NCBI GenBank assembly: GCA_910587555.1 | Contig: CAJULV010000004.1 | Span: forward strand, 35,894-99,893 | DNA: 64,000 nucleotides | Reading direction: 5' to 3' | DNA from: an uncultured Acetatifactor sp. | Lineage (GTDB): Bacteria > Bacillota > Clostridia > Lachnospirales > Lachnospiraceae | Shown: piece after piece, positions 15,701 through 23,813 of the stretch | How the letters are laid out: each line of letters begins with the position of its first letter | How positions within the stretch are numbered: the stretch's first letter is position 1 | Notes under the pieces: model-generated | Told to the model about the DNA's origin: nothing | Databases searched by the model: none | Seen by the model: only the letters and a program-made list of their open reading frames with translations | Program-made: the position numbers and the translations under genes

Positions 15701-16199
15701 CTATGGCCATGGCGCGCCCTGCCCCATTTTCGCTATTTCCCTTCACCCGGTACGCATGGTCCGGTATGGGTCCCTTATGCCAGAAAAACATTCTGGAGAC
15801 CTCGTTGGAAGCCGCTTCCACGTCAAACACCACCCCGACGCACTGGCACTCCCCGGTATCCGTCCTGCGAAGCTCCAGCACGATGGCGGATGAGAAATTG
15901 CTGTTCCGCAGATAGGAGAAGCTGTTGTCCTCCCCGATGTTCACCATGCCCCTCAAGTATTCAATAAGGCTTCTGTCCGAGTCGTCGGCGGCCGCCTTGT
16001 TAAAGAACCCCCTGCCGTCCGTATTTGCGTAGAGGACAATCTGCAGGGCGTCAATCACCGTGGATTTACCGCTTCCGGAATGGCCTGTAAAAAAATTAAT
16101 CCCCTCATGGAACGACAGGGTTTTATGTCTTATGTAGTGCCAGTTGTTCAGGCATATTCTGGACAGCGCTTCAAAGCTCTGGTTCGTCATCCTCCTCAT
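12792..16199 (-). CDS. jetC: Wadjet JetC / MukB-like SMC ATPase
   Basis: The 1135-residue protein has an SMC-like layout: an N-terminal half-ATPase with Walker A GHSGSGKST (39-47), long coiled coils (roughly 230-480 and 640-900) around a central hinge region, and a C-terminal half-ATPase with signature SGGEGQNP and Walker B VVLDEAF (about 1070). This matches JetC, the motor of Wadjet systems, which extrudes DNA loops to recognise small circular plasmids. Its start overlaps jetB by 29 bp; ATG 16190 is an alternative. Downstream, where the nuclease gene jetD is normally found, lie only decayed two-component fragments. Confidence 0.88.
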   Translation of the reverse strand: MRRMTNQSFEALSRICLNNWHYIRHKTLSFHEGINFFTGHSGSGKSTVIDALQIVLYANTDGRGFFNKAAADDSDRSLIEYLRGMVNIGEDNSFSYLRNSNFSSAIVLELRRTDTGECQCVGVVFDVEAASNEVSRMFFWHKGPIPDHAYRVKGNSENGAGRAMAIEEVKMWLLENFPREAYYFGSHNERFRKQLYDVYLGGLDSEKFPLLFKRAIPFRMNIKLEEFVKEYICMEQDIHIEDMQQSVMEYGRLRQKIEDTCREIGKLKEICRQHGEVAAIGREMEAYGYYGARLDIMQDGLKAEACRAKLLALEEDGKKAAAAIEEEQGRIGQLAGQGDELLQRITMTGYEQMREQLLALNALTERLENSRERWGQAAAALKAWEDVDSVPNRTLWDIEAFGKGEITEEGLRRLKSDLEEVRRDAVKQQQDARSELRELGKKMKRAGEELAQLKAGNKAYPRELEQARDILQKRIHQETGKSVRVDVLADLLDIRDEAWRNAVEGYLGYNKLSVIVEPGYARLAMKIYEEMDREKFCRVAVVDTEQVAAGRQQVEGGSLAEEVKAANPYAQAYVNFLLGKVMKCGDVDELRNYRVAVTKNCVSYHNYRIQHINPALYTTAAYIGKSSVNQRIQLIRKSLKNLEAAVTPLEDTVREMEGLLGLEHLGQEPEVYLEWKRDMEALGEKQAERAKLEAKLAELSSRDVGRWKQERESLLELCEQRKEVLNRLQRTAYDLERNRKQEQDNLVRLNEALVEKERSLAVKPELEEELKAILSARQNPRFDSLREDYLERLAGAGDRRQREMNRLVDLRSEYLRTYQNRNFSPTAEENGDYEELLLHLDNERLEEFRSRAAEQARTAVEHFKDDFMYKIRSAIKEALQRKDELNRIISRLDFGKDKYQFVIGKNKGPDGRYYDMFMDESLEVNPSDLDIGLDNQLNLFTIEHEHHYGAMINDLISIFIPPENAGAEELEEARRNMERYADYRTYLSFDMQQLIRNEDEVIKIRLSRMIKKNSGGEGQNPLYVALLASFAQAYKIDLKPGQLRNPSIRLVVLDEAFSKMDAEKVASCIQLIRGLGFQALISATNDKIQNYLETVDKIFVFANPNKKSISVQEFEKKTFGQLRETLGDEGEPTVS

Positions 16200-16788
16200 C
16201 CCCTTCCGTATATGTCTCTATCAGCGCCCTCACGTCATCCCCCATCAGCACTACATTCACCGTGGGATAGATGACCAGGCGGCTCTGCCCGTCCGTTTCC
16301 TCCAGGATGTCCATCGGCTCGATCAGCTGATACCGCTTCAGCAGCGCAAGGCAGCGCCGTATCTCCGTCATGGACGGCTGTTTCCGCAAAAGCCGGTAGG
16401 ATCCCAGCTTCTCATGAATTTCCCCCAGGGAGGCCACCGCGTTGACGGAAGTGGATACCGCGGACATCCGCTCATCGTAGAGCAGCTTCAAAACCAGAAT
16501 ATACAGGGTAGCCAGCCTGGGCAGCTTCTCCCCCGCCACCTGTTCGCCGCGGATGTAGATGACCCCCATCTGGCTGTTTTCCATAACCTCTATATCCATG
16601 ATGGCAAAATATGCCTTCACAAATTCCATATGCCTGGTACACTGGTAATAATCTTTGTTGATTTGATACCGCTTTGTTTTTCTGTCATATTGCCTCTCCA
16701 GCAGGAAGGTCTGCCTGTACAGCCGGCCGATTACCTCCGTTACCTTCCGCTGCTCTTCCGGCGGCAGTTCCTCGTAGTAATTTATCAT
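16171..16788 (-). CDS. jetB: Wadjet JetB / MukE-like protein (DUF4194)
   Basis: The 205-residue protein sits between the JetA-like and JetC-like genes and has the size and features of DUF4194/JetB: a winged-helix-like body with RLYRQTFLLERQYDRKTKRY near the start, LPRLATLYILVLKLLYDERM in the middle, and an acidic end (EGDEEDDEPEL). MukE-type subunits bridge the kleisin and the SMC ATPase. The gene follows jetA after 72 bp and overlaps jetC by 29 bp, so the three are one transcription unit. Confidence 0.85.
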   Translation of the reverse strand: MINYYEELPPEEQRKVTEVIGRLYRQTFLLERQYDRKTKRYQINKDYYQCTRHMEFVKAYFAIMDIEVMENSQMGVIYIRGEQVAGEKLPRLATLYILVLKLLYDERMSAVSTSVNAVASLGEIHEKLGSYRLLRKQPSMTEIRRCLALLKRYQLIEPMDILEETDGQSRLVIYPTVNVVLMGDDVRALIETYTEGDEEDDEPEL

Positions 16789-16860
16789 ATCTGCTCCCTT
16801 TCTCTGCGGTCCGGCGCGCTGTCATGCGCCGCAGGACTGTTTTTCCGCCTCCGCGGCTTT

Positions 16861-18249
16861 TCATCCCTTCGGCTCTTTTCGCCGGAACACCAGCGCCGGG
16901 TATCGGTACTTTCCGTTGTCGATTTCCTTCCCTTCCTGCTCTCCGGCCAGAAAAGGACTGTCTTTTCTGACAGAACTGTCATAAGCCAAAACCAGTTTCT
17001 CAAAGTCCTCCGGAGAGGCGATGGTATCCTCCGTCACCTTCAGGCACCCGTTCTCCATTTTCTCCAGAACGAAAGCCTCAATCTCCTTCCTGCTGTACCG
17101 GTTGCGAATCCGGTTCAGCCGCAGGATTTCTTCCCCTGACAGCTCCTCCGGCTCTTCCTCCGCAGTAAGCGCCTCCGCAAAATCCGGTCTGGGGCGCCGT
17201 CTCTTATAGAGGGACTTCTCCGATAGCAGCGCCGTCCGGGACAGATTGAGAATTGCACTGATCCGGTCCGTCTCCCGCTCCTGCGCCTCTTTTCCCGTTG
17301 TCTGGGACAGATGGTTCAGCAGCCGGATCACCAGCCCCTTCATATTGTCCTCCCTGTTCAGCAGATAAGTAAGCCTGGTAACCGTAGCCCGTATATACCG
17401 GGTGTGCTCCCTGTCCATATTCATAATCCGATGTTCGATGTCGTCAAATCCGCGCTCAATCATGTCCAGCTGTTTTTCCAGCTCTTCGGGACGGATATCC
17501 AGCCCCCGGAGCCGTTTGTTCCGCTCGCACACCTGCAGAAGCCACGGGGAATCCTGCCGCATCTCCCCCAGCCACTTCTTGATATCCGCCTTATAGAGGT
17601 AGAAATTATCCGATGTCTTCAGGATATGGTATTTTTTCCGGACAATCTCTTCCACATACCCGTCCAGATGCTCCTTCAGCAAGTCACCGTAAGCCTTTTG
17701 CTCCAGAAGGCTGGAGAAAAACCTGTCCATATTGTGAAGCATATCCTGCAGCGTCTTGTTCAGCCGCCTGGTATTCGCCAGGGCCGTTTTCAGCAGGGAA
17801 ATATTGGAGCGCGGGTCATTCTTAAAGGCGAACAGAATCCCATAGACATTCTGGATATACACCTGGGCTTCATCCTCGTCCTCCCCGGCCAGGTGCGCGA
17901 ACGCGTCCACGAACACCGCCGCATAATCGGGAATGACGATATTCACCGTCATGGTCCCGTAATCCTCCACCTTTCTCAGCCACCCCGCCCGCAGAAGCCA
18001 GTTGAGAATCCGTGTGGCCAGCGGCTCCAGCAGGTCCAGGTCATCCTCCGATTCCTCCTGCGCATAGTCCACTTTCTGCCGGGCAAAATAATCGCTTAAT
18101 GCCTGGATGCAGATTTCCCTGCTGAGATAATAATTGCTGTACTGGTACTCCTCGTTCACCTGCAGGAGCGCCTCTATATAAATCTGCCGGTTCCGGGAGC
18201 GGAACAGCCCCCAAAATGACTCCGGTATCTCCGAAAAATGGTTTGTCAT
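16861..18249 (-). CDS. jetA: Wadjet JetA / MukF-like kleisin subunit
   Basis: The 462-residue protein begins HFSEIPESFWGLFRSRNR, typical of the JetA family in Clostridia (DUF5716-like, from memory), and has a winged-helix N-terminal region, a helical middle (for example LKTALANTRRLNKTLQDML), and a C-terminal part carrying acidic stretches. JetA is the kleisin that closes the SMC ring. It is the first gene of jetABC; an extended -10 promoter lies 50 bp upstream and the trmL terminator separates it from the preceding gene. Confidence 0.85.
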   Translation of the reverse strand: MTNHFSEIPESFWGLFRSRNRQIYIEALLQVNEEYQYSNYYLSREICIQALSDYFARQKVDYAQEESEDDLDLLEPLATRILNWLLRAGWLRKVEDYGTMTVNIVIPDYAAVFVDAFAHLAGEDEDEAQVYIQNVYGILFAFKNDPRSNISLLKTALANTRRLNKTLQDMLHNMDRFFSSLLEQKAYGDLLKEHLDGYVEEIVRKKYHILKTSDNFYLYKADIKKWLGEMRQDSPWLLQVCERNKRLRGLDIRPEELEKQLDMIERGFDDIEHRIMNMDREHTRYIRATVTRLTYLLNREDNMKGLVIRLLNHLSQTTGKEAQERETDRISAILNLSRTALLSEKSLYKRRRPRPDFAEALTAEEEPEELSGEEILRLNRIRNRYSRKEIEAFVLEKMENGCLKVTEDTIASPEDFEKLVLAYDSSVRKDSPFLAGEQEGKEIDNGKYRYPALVFRRKEPKG

Positions 18250-18297
18250 CTTTATGTACCCTTCCCGCCGTCAGGCGTTCCATACGGCCGCCTGTCT

Positions 18298-18326
18298 ATT
18301 TTAGCACAAGCGCATCTGTTTTTCCA
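18298..18326 (-). promoter_or_regulatory. Predicted extended -10 promoter of jetABC
   Basis: On the minus strand, TGGAAA (18321-18326), 17 bp, then TAAAAT (18298-18303) preceded by TG at -15/-14. The leader would be about 45 nt. Confidence 0.45.
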
Positions 18327-18376
18327 TCGGCTTTTTCCGACTTCTTCCCCTGCGTACGGCATATGCACCGCCCCCA

Positions 18377-18410
18377 AGAAAAAGACGCCTGCATTTTACC
18401 TGCACGCGTC
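18377..18410 (-). terminator. Rho-independent terminator after trmL
   Basis: On the minus strand, a stem of GACGC-G-TGCA with TGCA-G-GCGTC closes on a 7-base loop and is followed by TTTTTCTT. It lies 25 bp past the trmL stop and insulates jetABC. Confidence 0.7.
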
Positions 18411-18434
18411 CTCTGTCCGATTCTTTTCTTCCTT

Positions 18435-18929
18435 TCAGCCCTTCCATTTCAGCCGGTGCAGCTCCCCTTCCTGCTGCATCCCGGCGAAGCCGTTCTGCCG
18501 CAGCGCCTCATACAATACGATAGACACCGCATTGGACAGATTCAGGGAACGGATGGCGGGCAGCATGGGAATCCGGATACAGCCCTCCTCATGCTCCACC
18601 AGGATTTCCTCCGGAATCCCGGCGCTCTCCTTGCCGAACATAATGAAGTCGTCCGCCCCGTAAGTCACTTCCGTGTAGGCATGCTGCGCCTTCGTGGTAG
18701 CCATCCAGATTTTCGCCCCGGGATGCCGCTCCATGAATTCACGGAAATTCGTATACCTGTGTACTTCCAGCTGATGCCAGTAATCCATCCCCGCCCGTCT
18801 GATGGATTTCTCGTCCAACCGAAAGCCCAGCGGCTCTATAAGATGAAGGGCCGTGCCTGTAGCCACACAGGTTCGCCCGATATTTCCGGTATTTCCCGGT
18901 ATCTCCGGCTGATGTAATACGATATGCAT
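18435..18929 (-). CDS. trmL: tRNA (cytidine(34)-2'-O)-methyltransferase TrmL
   Basis: This 164-residue SPOUT-class enzyme methylates the 2'-O of the wobble nucleotide of tRNA-Leu isoacceptors using S-adenosylmethionine. Family motifs are all visible: HQPEIPGNTGNIGRTC at the N-terminus (residues 6-21), IEPLGF, a central FGKESAGIP, and the knot-forming IPMLPAIRSLNLSNAVSIVL near the C-terminus. The length fits the minimal SPOUT family, which lacks extra RNA-binding domains. It is followed by a terminator and preceded after 75 bp by the aminotransferase gene on the same strand. Confidence 0.93.
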   Translation of the reverse strand: MHIVLHQPEIPGNTGNIGRTCVATGTALHLIEPLGFRLDEKSIRRAGMDYWHQLEVHRYTNFREFMERHPGAKIWMATTKAQHAYTEVTYGADDFIMFGKESAGIPEEILVEHEEGCIRIPMLPAIRSLNLSNAVSIVLYEALRQNGFAGMQQEGELHRLKWKG

Positions 18930-19004
18930 TGCTTTTCCCTCTTTCCCGGCCTCCGAGCCGCCGCGGCACCTCTTCCCTCCGGAATCACCGGGAGCAATCC
19001 GGCC

Positions 19005-20189
19005 TTATTCCGCTGTCCGCCGCTCCGCCCGCAGCCGCCCGATAAATTTCTCCAGCCTTCCCATTGCAGTCTTCAGGTTCTCCAGGGAGGAGGCATAGGA
19101 AATCCTCAGATACCCTTCGCCGCAGTCCCCGAACGCATTCCCGGGTACCACAGCCACCTTCTCCTCCTTCAGGAACCTCATGGCAAAGTCATCGCTGGAC
19201 ATGCCGAATTCCTTAATACAGGGAAAAATATAAAAAGCGCCGTAAGGCTCAAAGCACGACAGCCCCATCTCTTTAAAGCAGTGTACCAGATACCTGCGCC
19301 TCTGGTTGTACGCGGTACACATCTCCGCCACATCCTCGTCGCCGTTCTTCAGCGCTTCGATGGCTGCATACTGGCTGGTGGTGGGAGCGCACATGATGGC
19401 AAACTGGTGAATCTTAGTCATCTGCTCAATAATATTCTCCGGGCCGCAGGCATAGCCCAGCCTCCAGCCGGTCATGGCAAAGGCCTTGGAGAAACCGTTA
19501 ATCAAAATAGTGCGCTCCTTCATCCCCGGAATCTGCGCTATGGACACATGTTTTTCCTTGTAGGAAAGCTCGGCATAAATCTCATCCGACATGACATATA
19601 TGTCATTTTTTATCAATATCTCCGCGATTTCTTCCAGATCCTTCCGCTCCATAATCGCCCCCGTGGGGTTATTGGGGAAAGGCAGCACCAGAAGCTTCGT
19701 TTTCTCCGTAATTGCATCCTCCAGTTCCCTGGCCGTAAGCCGGAACTCATTTTCCGCCTTCAGGTTGATGATAACAGGCGTCGCCCCCGCCATCACCGCA
19801 CAGGGTTCATAAGACACAAAGCTTGGCTGGGGAATCAGCACCTCATCCCCGGGATTGATCATGGCGCGAAACCCGATATCGATGGCTTCGGAGCCGCCCA
19901 CGGTGATGAGGATTTCCTTCATGGGATGCTCATAGCGGATCCCCTGCTTTCTGTAAAGATAATTGGCGATCTCCTCCCGCAGTTCCTTCAGGCCCGCATT
20001 GGAGGTATAAAAGGTCTTCCCCTTCTCCAGGGAATAAATGCCCTCGTCACGGATATGCCATGGCGTATCGAAGTCCGGTTCACCCACCCCCAGGGAAATG
20101 GCGTCCTTCATCTCGCTGGCAATGTCGAAAAATTTCCGGATACCCGAAGGCTTGATTTTTACAACCTGTTCTGATAACGGATTTTTCAT
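19005..20189 (-). CDS. PLP-dependent class I/II aminotransferase
   Basis: The 394-residue fold-type I aminotransferase carries the PLP-binding Lys in SKAFAMTGWRLGY (about residue 235), the substrate/cofactor Asp in MSDEIYAE, NNPTGA, and the C-terminal LRISYASSLENL with the carboxylate-binding Arg. It resembles the aspartate/aromatic group (AspC/PatA-like), but the amino acid specificity cannot be told. It overlaps the stop of an Lrp/AsnC regulator gene by 4 bp, so that regulator probably senses an amino acid linked to this reaction. Confidence 0.88.
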   Translation of the reverse strand: MKNPLSEQVVKIKPSGIRKFFDIASEMKDAISLGVGEPDFDTPWHIRDEGIYSLEKGKTFYTSNAGLKELREEIANYLYRKQGIRYEHPMKEILITVGGSEAIDIGFRAMINPGDEVLIPQPSFVSYEPCAVMAGATPVIINLKAENEFRLTARELEDAITEKTKLLVLPFPNNPTGAIMERKDLEEIAEILIKNDIYVMSDEIYAELSYKEKHVSIAQIPGMKERTILINGFSKAFAMTGWRLGYACGPENIIEQMTKIHQFAIMCAPTTSQYAAIEALKNGDEDVAEMCTAYNQRRRYLVHCFKEMGLSCFEPYGAFYIFPCIKEFGMSSDDFAMRFLKEEKVAVVPGNAFGDCGEGYLRISYASSLENLKTAMGRLEKFIGRLRAERRTAE

Positions 20190-20668
20190 GGGGTAATCAT
20201 CTCCCTTTCATCTTCTTTTTTCCTGTCCAGCACCGTGCCGTGGTCCTTATATTTCTTCATGATAAAATGGGTGGCTGCGCTGAGTACGGAATCCAGGGTG
20301 GAGAGCTTATCCGAAACAAACGCGGCCACTTCACGCATGGTCTTTCCCTCCAGGATAACCATCAGGTCATAGCTGCCGGAAATCAAGTATACACTCTGAA
20401 CCTCGGGATATTTGTAAATCCGCTCCGCCACGCTGTCGAAGCCCTGGCCGCGCTGAGGCGTCACGCGCACCTCAATAAGGGCAGTCACCTTATCCTTGGA
20501 GGTCTTCTCCCAGTCAATCAGGGTGTGATAGCCGCAGATGATGCCCTCCGCTTCCATATCCGCCAGCTCCTGGGCGATCATTGCCTCTTCCGTTCCCAGA
20601 AGGACTGCCAGTTCCTTTAAGCCGATTCGGCTGTTCCTCTCGATTATCGCCAATAATTCTTCTCTCAT
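20186..20668 (-). CDS. Lrp/AsnC family transcriptional regulator
   Basis: The 160-residue protein has an N-terminal winged HTH (EELLAIIERNSRIGLKELAV) and a C-terminal RAM ligand-binding domain (VTALIEVRVTPQ, VQSVYLISGSYDLMVILEG). The start at 20668 is chosen because AGGGAGG lies 8 bp upstream; an ATG seven codons earlier would place that ribosome site inside the coding region. It is the first gene of a two-gene unit with the aminotransferase (4-bp overlap) and likely regulates it in response to an amino acid. Confidence 0.9.
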   Translation of the reverse strand: MREELLAIIERNSRIGLKELAVLLGTEEAMIAQELADMEAEGIICGYHTLIDWEKTSKDKVTALIEVRVTPQRGQGFDSVAERIYKYPEVQSVYLISGSYDLMVILEGKTMREVAAFVSDKLSTLDSVLSAATHFIMKKYKDHGTVLDRKKEDEREMITP

Positions 20669-20740
20669 TTTCCCATCCTCCCTTTTCAATAGGCCGTAAA
20701 AGCCGTTTCTTCCCGCCTCTCCTGTCTCGAATACGGTCTC

Positions 20741-20769
20741 ATTTTACCACAGACGCAATGTCTCGGCAA
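20741..20769 (-). promoter_or_regulatory. Predicted promoter of the Lrp-aminotransferase operon
   Basis: On the minus strand, TTGCCG (20764-20769), a 17-bp spacer, and TAAAAT (20741-20746) preceded by TG (extended -10). The leader would be about 70 nt. The rest of the 279-bp gap (20669-20947) shows no supportable gene. Confidence 0.55.
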
Positions 20770-20947
20770 GAAATTTCGCCTCCGGCAGCCCTTTTTCCCT
20801 CCCTCTCCTGGGGTTTTGCCCCGAAGCACATGCAAATGTGTCCTGCGGGATATGCGTCACGGCCCGGGGCAATTGCGGCGCAGAGAAAAAAGTCATGACC
20901 GTCAGCCGAACTGCCTGTGCAGCACCCTCATGCACAAAAGGGCTGTG

Positions 20948-22138
20948 TCACATGTATATCCCGTCTCTTGCCGGCCTGTTCATATACCTGATTTCTTCCC
21001 CGTTATGCAGAATTCTTTCCCTGCCTGCCGTAACCTTCCCCACAACTGTCGCGGGAATCCCCTCCGCCTTCAGTGCCGCCGCCAGCTCCCGGCCGTCCCG
21101 GCACGCCATAATCAGGCAGCCCCCCGACATCAATTCATAGGGATTCACATTGCAGCACTCACAGACCTCCACGGTCTCCTGGCGAAGCGGGAGGCTGCGC
21201 ATATCCACGTCCAGCCCTACGCCGGATCCCTCCGCAAATTCCCACAGCGCCCCCAGAATTCCGCCCTCCGAGGCATCATGCATGGCGCGGACACCGTTTT
21301 TAACAGCCGTCTCCGCCTCCGGAAGAACCGACAGATACCTGCCGAATCCCGCCGCTTCCTCTACCAGATAAGCCGGATACCTGCCCGACAGCTTCTCCCG
21401 GCTGCGCTTCGCCAGCACCGCGGTTCCCTGAAGCCCAATCCACTTGCTGAGTACGATATCCTGGCCCGGAACTGCCTTTCTGCCCGCATGTTCTCTATCG
21501 TCGGCAGATGCCTTTCCCGGCAGTTCGGATACACCCTTTGCTAACGTATGCCCTGGACCGCTGGCAAATGCTCCCGGCAGTTCAGACACGCCGTTATCGA
21601 ACGCGCGTTCCAGCCCGCCCATAGATGCCTTTCCGGGCGGTTCGGACGCCCTGTCGTCGCTCCCCTCTATCGGCACACCGTACCCCGTCACTACCGCCAC
21701 CGGGGATACCACTGCGCCGCTGACCCGGCTCTGCCCCCCGGCAATCTCCAATCCCAGTTCCCTGCATTTCCCTGCCGCCTCTTCCGTCAGCCCCCGGAGT
21801 ACGCTTTCCTCAGAATCCTCCGGCAGCAGCAATGTAAGCATAACTGCCCTGAGACGGGCGCCCCCGGCCGCTAAATTGTTTGCGCACTTCTGTATCAGAT
21901 CTGCCAGCGTCATAAAGGCTTCCCCGTGCTGCGCCTGCGTCGTCTCGCTGCCTGTCAGCCCTCCTGCCAAAACCACGGCCTCCTGCACACAGCTCACCAG
22001 TTTTCCTTCTTGCGCAAAAAGGAAAGCGGCGCAGTCCTTCCCGATTCCTGCACCGCCCTCTCCTCTCTTACTTATCCCATTGACCTGCCTTAAAACAGAA
22101 CGTTTCAGCACATTCTCCGGCACTTTTCCCGCTTTCAT
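20948..22138 (-). CDS. AIR synthase-related (HypE/ThiL-like) protein with repeat insertion
   Basis: The 396-residue protein resembles the AIR-synthase-related family: an N-terminal ATP-binding half (GIGKDCAAFLF, VVLAGGLTGS, LAGLEIAGGQSRVS-like region) and a C-terminal half (MHDASEGGILGALWEFAE, PYELMSGGCLIMA). These enzymes activate an acyl oxygen with ATP; the substrate here is unknown. The ATG at 22138 follows GGAGGAAGG; the longer upstream frame is repeat-derived. Residues about 158-218 form a Gly/Ser/Pro-rich insertion made of 57-60-bp DNA repeats, exactly where relatives have a short loop before GQDIVLSKWIG. Function may survive if the insert is a surface loop. Confidence 0.75.
   Translation of the reverse strand: MKAGKVPENVLKRSVLRQVNGISKRGEGGAGIGKDCAAFLFAQEGKLVSCVQEAVVLAGGLTGSETTQAQHGEAFMTLADLIQKCANNLAAGGARLRAVMLTLLLPEDSEESVLRGLTEEAAGKCRELGLEIAGGQSRVSGAVVSPVAVVTGYGVPIEGSDDRASEPPGKASMGGLERAFDNGVSELPGAFASGPGHTLAKGVSELPGKASADDREHAGRKAVPGQDIVLSKWIGLQGTAVLAKRSREKLSGRYPAYLVEEAAGFGRYLSVLPEAETAVKNGVRAMHDASEGGILGALWEFAEGSGVGLDVDMRSLPLRQETVEVCECCNVNPYELMSGGCLIMACRDGRELAAALKAEGIPATVVGKVTAGRERILHNGEEIRYMNRPARDGIYM
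21507..21660 (-). repeat. In-frame 57-60-bp repeats inside the AIR synthase-like gene
   Basis: Three imperfect copies begin at 21507, 21567 and 21624. On the plus strand each carries a CCCGGCAGTTCGGAYAC-like core followed by variable sequence. They encode the recurring SELPGKAS / SELPGAFA / SEPPGKAS peptides. The core recurs outside the gene near 24121-24145 and, more weakly, in the 63-bp repeat at 22178, so this is a dispersed repeat family that has entered a coding region in frame. Confidence 0.75.
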
Positions 22139-22177
22139 GCACCTTCCTCCATGCCGGGCTGCCCTCCCGGGCTTTTT

Positions 22178-22275
22178 TGCCCCGGCGGCTCTGATTCCTC
22201 CGCGCCAGGCAAGGCTTCCGTCCCCCTGCTCTCTGCTCTCTGCCCCGGCGGCTCTCATTTCCCCGCGCCAGGCCC
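22178..22275. repeat. 63-bp direct repeat between the VanW and AIR synthase-like genes
   Basis: A block beginning TGCCCCGGCGGCTCT at 22178 recurs at 22241; about 33 bp of each copy are nearly identical. The core CCCGGCGGCTCTGATTC is 13/17 identical to the core of the repeats inside the neighbouring gene (21507-21660). Confidence 0.75.
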
Positions 22276-22294
22276 CTTTGTCTTCCTGCGCAGC

Positions 22295-23770
22295 CTACTC
22301 GTCACCGCTCTCATCACTGTTCTCCTCCGGCGGAGCCGTCAGAATGGCAATCACATTTTTCACATGATCCAGATTGCCGGTGCCAATCGCCGCCATAATC
22401 TCCTCATATGCAGCCGGATCCTCTGTGGCCGTACCCACGGTACCGCTTCTGGGCACCATCTTGTAGCTGCTGCTGTTCACCTGGGTGCGGCTTACTTCCG
22501 TGCCGTTCTCCAGCACCACCTTCCACAGCCGCGCCTTATAGCCGATATGGGCGCTGTCGTACACCAGGTATCCGAGCGGCTTGGAGGTATCCGCATACAG
22601 CATGTCGGCAGGCGGCCTGTTCACCTCCAGCACCTCACTCTCATAACGCACCTCCCGGCCGGCATCCCGCGTCTCCTTACCGTAGATGGTAAAGGTAATG
22701 CGTTTATTCTGTGTAATCCCTTCAATATATACCGGATATTCCAGATTATTTACAAACTTAAAATCCTTTCCCGAACTCTCGGCAATCGCCGCGTCGGCAG
22801 AAGGGTCTACATAGGTCACAATCATGGAATGGTTGTTGCGTTCCGTCACCTCCAGCTCCGCCAGAAGCACCGCATTATAAAGTGTGGTAGATACCTGGCA
22901 GATACCGCCCCCCAGGCTGTCCACCACCTTGCCGTTCATATAGGAGCCTGCCATGTAATAGCCGTTTGCCTGGCTGAAAGGCGCCACACTCTCATAGGTG
23001 GAGAATTCCTCTCCCGGATACAGAAGCGTGCCGTTGATCAGCTCACAGCCGTTTGCAACATTGGCGCTTCTGTTGGAGCCTGAAGAACTGTAAGATGTGG
23101 TAAACGTTCCCAGCACATCCTTCACCTGTGCCAGTTCTTCCGCAGTCCCCCTCGGCTCCTCCACCTCCACATCCAGGGCGATGGTACAGGGCTGGCCGTC
23201 CCAGTCCTTCATCAACCGCTCGCTGACCCTGTCAACGGAAGTCTCCACATCCAGCGCATAGCCGGTGCGCCCGCCTACCACGCGGAATTCCCCGTTCTCC
23301 CTCACCAGCGTAGCGTCTTCCGCCTTCACATCGTACTGCGCGCATCTCTCCAGCAAAATATCACTGATTGCCTGTAAATCGAAGGAAATCTCTATCGGCA
23401 GCACCAGATTCTCTTTCTCCAGGTCCTTCAACAGCTTGTACCGCTCAATCACATTTCCCCTGCTTCCCACCTCTGCCGCTTCGGACACAAGCTCCGGGTT
23501 CGCCCAGTAGACCCCCAACTCCCCGGCCGTTACCGTCACTTCCGTATCGTCGGCCGCAAGAAGCGTGATTTCCGTGTCCTCCATGCCTTCCACATAGGAC
23601 TCCACTGCCTGGGATGCCTCTGCGGCAGTCATGCCGGACAGGTCGATATCACCTGCAAAAATTCCTTTTTTAATGGTATCTTCGGCCTGTGCATCCACCT
23701 TCATCCCGAAGGCCGTCATGCAGCCCAGCAGCAGGACGGCAGCCTGCGCCCACCTTATGCCTCTCTTCAT
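22295..23770 (-). CDS. VanW family secreted protein
   Basis: The 491-residue protein has a signal peptide (about 1-29, ending KVDAQA), a YoaR-like putative peptidoglycan-binding region (KKGIFAGDIDLSGMTAAEA), then a VanW domain with the hallmark LGGGICQVSTTLYNAVLLAE and ERNNHSM, followed by a beta-strand-rich tail and an acidic C-terminus. VanW proteins are exported and linked to the cell wall, but no reaction is established. The start is M at 23770, with GGGAGG 8 bp upstream; ATG 23776 lies too close to that site. A 35-residue membrane protein gene precedes it by 43 bp, so both may share a promoter. Confidence 0.88.
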   Translation of the reverse strand: MKRGIRWAQAAVLLLGCMTAFGMKVDAQAEDTIKKGIFAGDIDLSGMTAAEASQAVESYVEGMEDTEITLLAADDTEVTVTAGELGVYWANPELVSEAAEVGSRGNVIERYKLLKDLEKENLVLPIEISFDLQAISDILLERCAQYDVKAEDATLVRENGEFRVVGGRTGYALDVETSVDRVSERLMKDWDGQPCTIALDVEVEEPRGTAEELAQVKDVLGTFTTSYSSSGSNRSANVANGCELINGTLLYPGEEFSTYESVAPFSQANGYYMAGSYMNGKVVDSLGGGICQVSTTLYNAVLLAELEVTERNNHSMIVTYVDPSADAAIAESSGKDFKFVNNLEYPVYIEGITQNKRITFTIYGKETRDAGREVRYESEVLEVNRPPADMLYADTSKPLGYLVYDSAHIGYKARLWKVVLENGTEVSRTQVNSSSYKMVPRSGTVGTATEDPAAYEEIMAAIGTGNLDHVKNVIAILTAPPEENSDESGDE

Positions 23771-23813
23771 TTCCATACCTCCCGCCCGCTTCAGCGGGCC
23801 TCACCGTTCACCT

